Origin: Deltaproteobacteria bacterium
Lineage (GTDB): Bacteria; Bdellovibrionota_C; UBA2361; JAAYZI01
Direction of reading: 5' to 3'
Assembly (NCBI GenBank): GCA_012514925.1
Contig: JAAYZI010000362.1
Location: 1 to 5,491 of the forward strand
DNA length: 5,491 bases
This document shows, in pieces, positions 1 to 5,062 of the stretch. The stretch's first letter is position 1; every line of letters begins with the position of its first letter. The position numbers and the translations under genes are program-made. Under the pieces are notes generated by a model. That model made no database searches. It had not been told where the DNA came from and worked only from the letters and a program-made list of their open reading frames with translations.

Positions 1-1318
1 ACGCCTGGGCCTGGCAGGGCGGCGCTTTGTGCTTTTAGAGCCGGGACGTGTGGGCGGCTTGATTAAGACCCAAAGAAAAGAGGGGTTCTTATTAGAGCAA
101 GGTCCAAATGTTTTTTTGGATAAGCGGGGTTTTAGCGTATTTTTAGATAAGATCGGGATTGGACCCGATGAGCGGATCTATCCCAGGGTGCGTCGCTACG
201 GACAGTATCTGTGGTTTGAAGGGCGGGCAGCGGCGCTGCCTAAGTCTCTGGGCGCTTTTTTTCGAACTCCGCTTTTTTCGCTAGCTGATAAGCTAAAATT
301 AGCAGCTTTACCACTAAGATTATGGCAGCGAAACTGGTTAGCTGGAGCTGGAGGGGATGAAAGTATTGCAGATTTTTTGGGGCGTTTGCTAGGTCCAAGA
401 GTTGTTAAAAATGTAATTGACCCGGCCTTAAAGGGCATTTATGGCGGTAATGCTGATGAGCTAAGCGCCCGTTCAGTGTTCCCGTTGTTGTGGGGCACTT
501 TAAAGTCAGGTGGATCGCTTATGGATTACGCGCGGGCGCGTTCCAAGCTTCGGTCTGGGTTTAAGTCTCGCTGTGAGGCCCGCAGCGGTACGATATTTAC
601 TTTGCGTGACGGAGGTGAGTCTCTGGTGCAGCGTTTAGCGGAAGGGGTGCGTGAGAGCGAGCTGCTACGCACCGCCGCTGTTCGGGTTGCGTTTAAAGGT
701 GGTGCAGGCTTTGAGGTTGAAACAGCGGAGGAGGGGGCAATCTCCTGCCGCCAGGTTTATGTGACCACCGCTGGTCCCGCTAGTGCGGTTTATCTTTCAG
801 AGTTTGGCGATGAGTTTTGCGGCGCTTTAGCCAAGCTCCGTTACACCTCTTTGGTGGTGGTGCACTGTGCGGTGGAGCGTGAGGCGCCGATTAGGCGTGA
901 GGGGTACGGCGTGCTCTTTCCAGCGCAGCCCAGCCGACTGCTTGGGGTGATGTACAATTCAGAGCTATTTCCGCATGTGGCTCCGGTTAATCGGCACTTA
1001 CTTACGGTGATGTTGGGAGGCTCCGGCGCTTCGGAAATTTGCGAGCGCGGCGAGGTTGAGCTTATAGAGGTCGTCAAGCGAGAACTGCACGAAAAGTTAG
1101 GTATTAAGCCCGTCCAGATTTTAGGGCTGCAGCGCTGGCCGCGCGCGATCCCGCAGTATGCGGTTGGGCATTTTGAGTTAGTGGCTAGAATGCGTAGCTT
1201 AGAGCGAAAGTTTCCTGGCCTGCGTTTTGCAGGAGCTGATGTGGGTGGGGTGGCCGTGCCGGATCGGGTGAGCTGCGCGTTAGGTATAGACATTGACGCC
1301 GAAAGAGGCGTGGGATGA
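1..1318 (+). CDS. hemG: Protoporphyrinogen oxidase, HemY/HemG FAD type (5' partial)
   Basis: Oxidises protoporphyrinogen IX to protoporphyrin IX, the penultimate step of protohaem synthesis, using FAD and normally O2 at the membrane. The frame is open from position 2 to the TGA at 1316-1318, giving 438 visible residues. Family members usually have about 450-490, so probably only some 15-30 N-terminal residues, with the GxGxxG dinucleotide-binding turn, lie outside. What remains of the FAD fold is clear: VLLEPGRVGGLIKT (about residues 10-23, with the ribose-binding Glu) and GFLLEQGPNVFL. Further family motifs are IDPALKGIYGG, GVLFP...SRLLGVMYNSELFP, PQYAVGH near the end, and the C-terminal FAD motif LRFAGADVGGVAVPD. 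A GTG at 29 could be taken as a start, but it falls after the first beta strand and would remove the cofactor site, so the real start is upstream. The stop overlaps hemH by 4 bases. The symbol hemY is used for the same family in many genomes. Confidence 0.93.
   Translation, partial: RLGLAGRRFVLLEPGRVGGLIKTQRKEGFLLEQGPNVFLDKRGFSVFLDKIGIGPDERIYPRVRRYGQYLWFEGRAAALPKSLGAFFRTPLFSLADKLKLAALPLRLWQRNWLAGAGGDESIADFLGRLLGPRVVKNVIDPALKGIYGGNADELSARSVFPLLWGTLKSGGSLMDYARARSKLRSGFKSRCEARSGTIFTLRDGGESLVQRLAEGVRESELLRTAAVRVAFKGGAGFEVETAEEGAISCRQVYVTTAGPASAVYLSEFGDEFCGALAKLRYTSLVVVHCAVEREAPIRREGYGVLFPAQPSRLLGVMYNSELFPHVAPVNRHLLTVMLGGSGASEICERGEVELIEVVKRELHEKLGIKPVQILGLQRWPRAIPQYAVGHFELVARMRSLERKFPGLRFAGADVGGVAVPDRVSCALGIDIDAERGVG
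1304..1308 (+). promoter_or_regulatory. Ribosome binding site of hemH
   Basis: AGAGG lies 6 bases before the ATG at 1315, inside the end of the upstream gene. It supports that start and the ATGA-type coupling of the two haem genes. Confidence 0.55.
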
Positions 1319-2316
1319 AGGCCAGAGCCGCTATCAAAAGCGGAGTGCTAATGGCGCAGCTTGGCACCCCTGCTTCGGTTGAAGTTACGGATGTGCGCTC
1401 TTATCTTAGAGAGTTTTTGTCCGACCCTTATATGGTACGCGCTAACCGTTTAGTGTGGAAGCTAGTTTTGCACTTTTTGGTGTTGCCGCGTTACGCAAAA
1501 AAATCAGCCGCGCGTTACCGCCTTATCTGGACCTCACAGGGTTCTCCGCTTCAGGTCATTAGTGCCGCCCAGGCGCAAAACATAGCTGAGCGATTGCGTT
1601 TTAGTGATGAAGTGCCGGTAGCTTACGGCATGCGCTACGGCCAACCTTCGCTTGAAGAAGGCGTGCGGGCTTTGCTAGCAGCGGAGTGTCGGCGCGTGCT
1701 GCTCTTTCCGCTCTTTCCACAATACTCGAGCGCTATTAATCCCTCGGTTGAGGAGGTCGTGGCAGACGCTGTGAAGGCCTGCGATAAAGAAGTGGAGCTA
1801 AAAGTCGCCAAGCCGTTTTATGACTCGCCCGCTTATATAGATGCATTAGCTCAAAGCCTAAACGAGTTTTTGGCAAGCCTACCCGATCAGCCACAAGCTT
1901 TGGTGCTCTCCTACCACAGTCTTCCGGAAGCGTTTGTGCGAAACCGGGATCCTTACTGCAGCATGTGCGCCCAGACCACAGCGCTCCTACTGCCGCGCTT
2001 GGATTTTCCAGCAGATCAGGTGAGACACTGTTATCAGTCGCGGTTTGGTTTCGCCAAGTGGATTGGGCCTTATACGGACCACACTATTAAGTCTTTGGCC
2101 GCAAGTGGGGTGCGGCGTATAGCTGTGGCTTGCCCCGGTTTCGTGGCTGATTGTATAGAGAGTTTGTACGAACTTGGAGTTGGGGCACGGGAGATGTTCC
2201 TACAGGCAGGTGGCCGGACTTTTGACCTGGCGCCCTGTTTTAACCTTCATGTCTCATGGTTAGACGCGTTAGAGGCGATGATTCGGGCTGAATTGGAGTT
2301 GGAGATGTATGTTTAA
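1315..2316 (+). CDS. hemH: Ferrochelatase
   Basis: Inserts Fe2+ into protoporphyrin IX to make protohaem, the step directly after the upstream gene's reaction. The 333-residue length is normal for bacterial ferrochelatases. Family motifs appear in order: GVLMAQLGTPAS at the N-terminus, VRSYLREFLSDP (28-38), GSPLQ (76-80), VAYGMRYGQPSLEEG (102-116), LFPLFPQYSS (130-139), LSYHSLP (198-204), CYQSRFG (239-245) and CPGFVADCIESLYEL (273-287). The probable metal-site His is residue 201 and the acidic partner is Glu282. Their 81-residue spacing equals that of His183 and Glu264 in the Bacillus subtilis enzyme. Eight cysteines are present, including a CxxC at 215-218, but no C-terminal cysteine-rich extension. 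The ATG overlaps the upstream stop (ATGA), and the 3' end overlaps the next gene by 8 bases, so the three genes are probably co-transcribed. Confidence 0.97.
   Translation: MKARAAIKSGVLMAQLGTPASVEVTDVRSYLREFLSDPYMVRANRLVWKLVLHFLVLPRYAKKSAARYRLIWTSQGSPLQVISAAQAQNIAERLRFSDEVPVAYGMRYGQPSLEEGVRALLAAECRRVLLFPLFPQYSSAINPSVEEVVADAVKACDKEVELKVAKPFYDSPAYIDALAQSLNEFLASLPDQPQALVLSYHSLPEAFVRNRDPYCSMCAQTTALLLPRLDFPADQVRHCYQSRFGFAKWIGPYTDHTIKSLAASGVRRIAVACPGFVADCIESLYELGVGAREMFLQAGGRTFDLAPCFNLHVSWLDALEAMIRAELELEMYV
2295..2305 (+). promoter_or_regulatory. Ribosome binding site(s) of the UPF0104 membrane protein gene
   Basis: Two purine-rich matches, GGAG at 2295-2298 and GGAGA at 2301-2305, lie 10 and 3 bases before the ATG at 2309, inside the end of hemH. 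They support a start that overlaps hemH. Which one is used cannot be told. Confidence 0.45.
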
Positions 2317-3325
2317 GCGGGCGCTGCAGTCAAAGTGGTTTCACACCTTGTTAGGCTTGTTGGTGAGCCTGGGGTTGGTGGTTTGGATTGCGCAAGTTGT
2401 GGATTGGGGCGAAGTCGGTAATCACATGGTGGGTTTTGATTACTGGTACTTTGTGCCGGTGCTGCTTCTTTGGTTTGTGCATTTCTCCTTGCGGGCCCTT
2501 CGTTGGCGTTATTTGCTTGAATCCGGCCGAGAGATCCCACTGATTAAGCTTTTTGACGGGATTATGCTCGGTAATTTCGGCAACTATGTTCTGCCGCTAC
2601 GGGCAGGGGAGTTCATACGCCCCTTACTGGTCTCGCGCGACAGCCACCAGAGCTTTGTAAGCTGTTTTGTTTCGGTCGTGATCGAGCGTTTCTTTGATTT
2701 AGTGATGGTTTTGATCTCCTTTGGGGTCATGGTTTTTTACCTACCGGCTATGGATCAGATGGTTTATCAGGGAGCGGCCGGTTTGTCCGTACTTGCGGCG
2801 GCCATTTTTTTGTTTATTGTGCTAAGTATTCTTTTGCCTACTGAGCTGCAGCGTTTGGTCGACTTTTGTTTACGCCCGTGGCCGGCGGTTGTGGCTGTGC
2901 CGGCGCGCAAGTTTCTGGTGGATTTTTTAAGCGGCAGCCGAGTGCTGCGCAACAAGGTCAATTTTTGGAATGTGACACTGCTTTCGATCTTAATTTGGGC
3001 TGTGAATTTTCTGATTTATTATGTGTGGTGTTTGGGCTTTGGAATGCAAGCTGACATGTGGTACGGGGTGGCCTTGACCGTGATTTTGGCGTTGGCGGTG
3101 GCTGCTCCCAGCGCGCCTGGATTTGCGGGAGTTTATGAGGCCGGTTGTATTGTGGCTTTTCGTTTGTTTGACGTGGGTGCCTCTTTGGCTACGTCTTATG
3201 CCCTAATCACTCACGTTTTTCAGTACGCTTTTATCTTGGCGTACGGAGGGTGGATCCTCTTTAAATACGGGCTTAAATTCAAGGAATTGAGACGCAGCGG
3301 AGAGCTGACGAAAACTTGCCCCTGA
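2309..3325 (+). CDS. Multi-pass membrane protein, UPF0104 / LPG-synthase transmembrane-domain family (flippase-like)
   Basis: A 338-residue, very hydrophobic inner-membrane protein. Apparent membrane segments lie near residues 11-30, 46-62, 116-145, 155-176, 220-243, 252-268, 272-290 and 296-318. Landmarks of the family (Pfam PF03706, TIGR00374) are visible: NFGNYVLPLRAGEFIRP at 89-105, VIERFFDL at 124-131, and the proline/glycine-rich APSAPGFAGVYEAG at 266-279. The family covers the flippase half of MprF, which synthesises and moves lysyl-phosphatidylglycerol, and many stand-alone relatives of unknown substrate. No cytoplasmic aminoacyl-transferase domain (DUF2156) is attached, so this is not a full MprF. 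A lipid or glycolipid transport role is inference. The ATG overlaps hemH by 8 bases, which points to co-transcription. A functional link to haem is not obvious, and the pairing may be only operon convenience. Confidence 0.85.
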   Translation: MFKRALQSKWFHTLLGLLVSLGLVVWIAQVVDWGEVGNHMVGFDYWYFVPVLLLWFVHFSLRALRWRYLLESGREIPLIKLFDGIMLGNFGNYVLPLRAGEFIRPLLVSRDSHQSFVSCFVSVVIERFFDLVMVLISFGVMVFYLPAMDQMVYQGAAGLSVLAAAIFLFIVLSILLPTELQRLVDFCLRPWPAVVAVPARKFLVDFLSGSRVLRNKVNFWNVTLLSILIWAVNFLIYYVWCLGFGMQADMWYGVALTVILALAVAAPSAPGFAGVYEAGCIVAFRLFDVGASLATSYALITHVFQYAFILAYGGWILFKYGLKFKELRRSGELTKTCP

Positions 3326-3326
3326 G

Positions 3327-3342
3327 TGGCAAAGTACTTGCT
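3327..3342 (+). promoter_or_regulatory. Sigma-54 (-24/-12) promoter upstream of flgE
   Basis: TGGCAAAGTACTTGCT matches the sigma-54 consensus TGGCAC-N5-TTGC(A/T) in both cores. GG is at 3328-3329 and GC at 3340-3341, with the required 10-base interval. Only the sixth and seventh consensus bases (CG, here AA) differ. Transcription would start near 3353, leaving a leader of about 93 bases to the flgE ATG. The element begins one base after the stop of the preceding gene. Sigma-54 control of hook genes is known in several flagellated bacteria (for example Caulobacter, Campylobacter, Helicobacter), so the position makes biological sense. No activator-binding site was identified. Confidence 0.75.
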
Positions 3343-3432
3343 TGTAAGAGCTTAGGCGCATCTTTTTTGAAGTTTTTAGGAATCTACTGCCGGGTGATTG
3401 CCCTGATTGCAGGAAAAAGTTGCCCCTTCTAT

Positions 3433-3440
3433 AAGGCGGG
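3433..3440 (+). promoter_or_regulatory. Ribosome binding site deciding the flgE start
   Basis: AAGGCGGG ends 5 bases before the ATG at 3446; its AAGG core leaves a 9-base spacer. It favours this ATG over the upstream in-frame TTG (3407) and GTG (3440). CCTT at 3425-3428 could pair with the AAGG core in a small hairpin. Confidence 0.5.
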
Positions 3441-3445
3441 TGCTT

Positions 3446-4690
3446 ATGAGACTTGAGTCAGCGTTTTCTGCTAGCCGGGGAGGATTAGACTCCCATGGTA
3501 AAGCAATCTCAGTAGTTGGTGATAATGTCGCTAACGCCAACACAGTGGGGTACAAGGCTTCTCGGGTTGAGTTCGCCGATCTGATGCCATTGGTGCCGGA
3601 TGAGGGGATCTCCACCCGCATCCCTGTGGGTGGCGGCGGCGTTACGATTCAGCGGATAAGGCAGATATATGAGGACGGTTTTTACGAGTTTACCGGCCGC
3701 ACTCTGGATATGGCGGTGGACGGTAATGGTTTTTTTATGGTTGGTGACGCCGAAAACCTCTATCTCACTCGTGCCGGGAACTTTCAGATAAGCGCCGATG
3801 GATTTCTGTCTAACGCCGAAGGCAAGCTAGTGCTTGGTTTTAGCGGAAGTGGAACGGAGCTTGGACCGATTGATATGATCAACATCAATCAAGCCGGGAC
3901 TCCCACTACTACCGCTCAGATTAGCGGCAATATCGACAGTGCTTCGGCTGTAACTACGGTTCCTGCTACTCCTGCTAAATTTAGCGAGTTGCAGAAGGCA
4001 GCTTCATTTTCGGCCAGTGTCGACGTGTACGACAGTTTAGGAGCCTCTCATGGAATCGCACTATACTTTTTTAAAACTGGCGTAAATGAATGGACCGTGC
4101 AGGCTTATGTCGATGCTGGAGAAACGGGAGGAGAAGCAGGGGTGCCTAAGCAGATTGGACAGGCCCAGATTCGCTACGACACCTCAGGCGCGGTAATCGG
4201 TGATGCCACTATGAATTTGCAGAGCACTTTTACAGGGGCAGAGCCGACAAGTGTTGCAGTAGATATGGCCAATCTTACTCAAATGGCCGCTACCTCGCAG
4301 CTTTCGAATGTGACCCGAAATGGTCAGGCTCTGGGCGGCATACAAAAATATGAAGCGCTGGCAAACGGTGAAATTTATGCTTACACGGATAGCGGCACGC
4401 GTATTCTAGTGGGAACCGTCCAGCTAGCCTCAGTCCCCAATCAAGATGGTTTGGCCAGGGCTGGTAGCACGCTTTTTGTAGAAACTGAGCTTTCAGGAGC
4501 GCGTACTACCGGCCAGCCCGGAACGGGTGGTTTAGGCACGTTGCGTGGCGGGTCTTTAGAGCATTCAACCGTCGATATTTCGAAAGAGTTCGTCGATTTG
4601 GTTCTACTGCAGCGCGGCTATCAAGCCAATTCTCAGGTTTTAAATGCCACCAATCAGCTCTTACGCGATACGATTATGCTGATGCGCTAG
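3446..4690 (+). CDS. flgE: Flagellar hook protein FlgE
   Basis: Structural subunit of the flagellar hook, exported through the flagellar type III system and polymerised on the distal rod. From the ATG at 3446 it has 414 residues, normal for FlgE and longer than the rod proteins FlgF/FlgG (about 250-260). The N-terminal rod/hook domain (about 1-47) carries VVGDNVANANTVGYKASRVEFAD. The hook core motif follows at 91-131 (DGNGFFMVGD, YLTRAGNFQISADGFL, GKLVLGF). A middle outer domain (about 155-290) includes SASVDVYDSLGASHGIALYF, as in PF07559. The C-terminal domain (about 371-414) has STVDISKEFVDLVLLQRGYQANSQVLN, typical of PF06429. I chose ATG 3446 because family members begin at about MxFxxAxSGL, 20-25 residues before NNxANxxT; the in-frame TTG at 3407 would add 13 residues with no family counterpart. 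There is no cysteine, so the Cys-Lys (lysinoalanine) crosslink of spirochaete hooks is excluded. No other flagellar gene is visible here. Confidence 0.95.
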   Translation: MRLESAFSASRGGLDSHGKAISVVGDNVANANTVGYKASRVEFADLMPLVPDEGISTRIPVGGGGVTIQRIRQIYEDGFYEFTGRTLDMAVDGNGFFMVGDAENLYLTRAGNFQISADGFLSNAEGKLVLGFSGSGTELGPIDMININQAGTPTTTAQISGNIDSASAVTTVPATPAKFSELQKAASFSASVDVYDSLGASHGIALYFFKTGVNEWTVQAYVDAGETGGEAGVPKQIGQAQIRYDTSGAVIGDATMNLQSTFTGAEPTSVAVDMANLTQMAATSQLSNVTRNGQALGGIQKYEALANGEIYAYTDSGTRILVGTVQLASVPNQDGLARAGSTLFVETELSGARTTGQPGTGGLGTLRGGSLEHSTVDISKEFVDLVLLQRGYQANSQVLNATNQLLRDTIMLMR

Positions 4691-4732
4691 GTAGTGTAAG
4701 TCAGGGTTCGATATGACATCGCGTTTTATATA

Positions 4733-4758
4733 ACAAGGCCTTGTCGCAAAGGCCTTGT
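4733..4758 (+). terminator. Perfect 10-bp hairpin after flgE, possible terminator
   Basis: ACAAGGCCTT (4733-4742) pairs perfectly with AAGGCCTTGT (4749-4758) around a 6-base loop, 42 bases after the flgE stop. The position suits a flgE terminator. No T-run follows on the + strand, so it is not a classic intrinsic terminator; it may instead protect the 3' end or act in a Rho-dependent way. Each arm is itself nearly palindromic, so it could also be a protein-binding site. Confidence 0.45.
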
Positions 4759-4759
4759 C
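4735..4759. repeat. Direct repeat AAGGCCTTGTC, two copies, period 14
   Basis: AAGGCCTTGTC occurs at 4735-4745 and 4749-4759. The half-palindromic nature of this repeat is what creates the hairpin at 4733-4758. Confidence 0.8.
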
Positions 4760-4850
4760 ACATAAGCATATCTCGCGCAAATGATTAGCAAAAATGATTA
4801 GCAAATTATGTACTAGAGAGCTACGCACTGGATATGCATACGTGACAAGG
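4753..4850. repeat. 20-bp imperfect inverted repeat, 98 bases end to end
   Basis: Left arm CCTTGTCACATAAGCATATC (4753-4772) and right arm GATATGCATACGTGACAAGG (4831-4850) are complementary at 18 of 20 positions, separated by 58 bases. In RNA this would be a long stem with two single mismatches (4762/4841 and 4765/4838). The flanks show no target-site duplication and no transposase is nearby, so a small mobile repeat is possible but not supported. The left arm shares 4753-4758 with the hairpin at 4733-4758, so the two structures exclude each other. Confidence 0.75.
4779..4805. repeat. Tandem direct repeat AAATGATTAGCAA, two copies
   Basis: AAATGATTAGCAAA occurs at 4779-4792 and again at 4792-4805 (period 13, overlapping by one A). 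It lies inside the 58-base interval of the inverted repeat 4753-4850. Confidence 0.85.
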
Positions 4851-4928
4851 TTTAATAAAAGCCTCGACTAACCGAGATAACGTCTGTCGTACTGAATAGT
4901 AACTGGTACACATAAATCGAGTATAGCC

Positions 4929-4944
4929 TGACCTAATTTGACCT
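4929..4944. repeat. TGACCT direct repeat spaced one helical turn
   Basis: TGACCT occurs at 4929-4934 and 4939-4944, a 10-base period. TTTGACC occurs at 4937-4943 and again at 4994-5000. The spacing could suit a regulator bound on one DNA face, but the motifs are short and may be chance. Confidence 0.35.
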
Positions 4945-4965
4945 GATAACATCCATCACAATGGG

Positions 4966-4996
4966 CGGTCGGCTATGTGCTGGCCGGTTTGTTTTT
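4966..4996 (+). terminator. Intrinsic-terminator-like hairpin 66 bases before hppA
   Basis: CGGTCGGC (4966-4973) pairs with GCTGGCCG (4979-4986) around the 5-base loop TATGT, an 8-bp GC-rich stem with two G-U pairs. It is followed by GTTTGTTTTT (4987-4996). This is the expected form of a Rho-independent terminator on the + strand. No coding gene ends just before it. It may therefore back up flgE termination, end a small RNA from this gap, or act as an attenuator in the hppA leader. Confidence 0.55.
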
Positions 4997-5050
4997 GACC
5001 CCTTGTCATGGGCGTTATGGTTGTTGGGATGACACGGTTTAAATAATCAT

Positions 5051-5054
5051 GGGA
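5051..5054 (+). promoter_or_regulatory. Ribosome binding site of hppA
   Basis: GGGA lies 8 bases before the ATG at 5063. It is a modest match, but it supports this start; the ATG at 5049 is in another frame. Confidence 0.4.
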
Positions 5055-5062
5055 TCTGGTAT

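Larger units (their letters stand above)
4691..5062. other. 372-base structured intergenic region without a convincing gene
   Basis: No open frame on either strand reaches a credible length. The longest short frames (for example 4961-5032 on +, 23 codons) lack a ribosome binding site and family resemblance. The region is richer in A+T than its neighbours and carries several repeats and stems, listed separately. CCTTGTCA occurs at 4753-4760 and 5001-5008, and as its complement at 4843-4850. I see no clear sigma-70 promoter for hppA and no recognised riboswitch consensus. Confidence 0.6.

Noticed and set aside
29..31. GTG at 29 as the true start of hemG
   Set aside because: The frame continues upstream to the window edge and encodes the first FAD-fold strand; starting at 29 would delete the cofactor-binding turn.
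841..1293. 150-codon open frame on the - strand
   Set aside because: It lies wholly opposite hemG, which has clear family motifs. Its translation is rich in Ser/Thr/Arg/Pro with no recognisable domain, so it is a shadow frame.
3407..3445. Upstream TTG start adding 13 residues to FlgE
   Set aside because: TTG is a weak start with no good binding site before it, and family alignment puts the N-terminus at the ATG at 3446, which has AAGG at suitable spacing.
4700..4721. tRNA-like GGTTCGA (T-loop) after flgE
   Set aside because: No acceptor, D or anticodon arms can be built around it; the match is just seven bases.
4753..4850. Inverted repeat as a complete insertion sequence or MITE
   Set aside because: No transposase, no matching bases flanking the two ends as a target duplication; kept only as a repeat of unknown nature.
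4944..5020. Possible integron attC site (GATAAC ... GTTATGG, 77 bases)
   Set aside because: Only five bases of the outer boxes pair, the inner boxes are not convincing, and no integrase or cassette array is in view.
4995..5021. Sigma-70 promoter for hppA (TTGACC with TATGGT)
   Set aside because: The spacing is 15 bases and the -10 is a poor match; no better pair was found, so no hppA promoter is annotated.
4961..5032. 23-codon open frame on + in the gap
   Set aside because: No ribosome binding site, no family likeness, and it spans the terminator-like hairpin.
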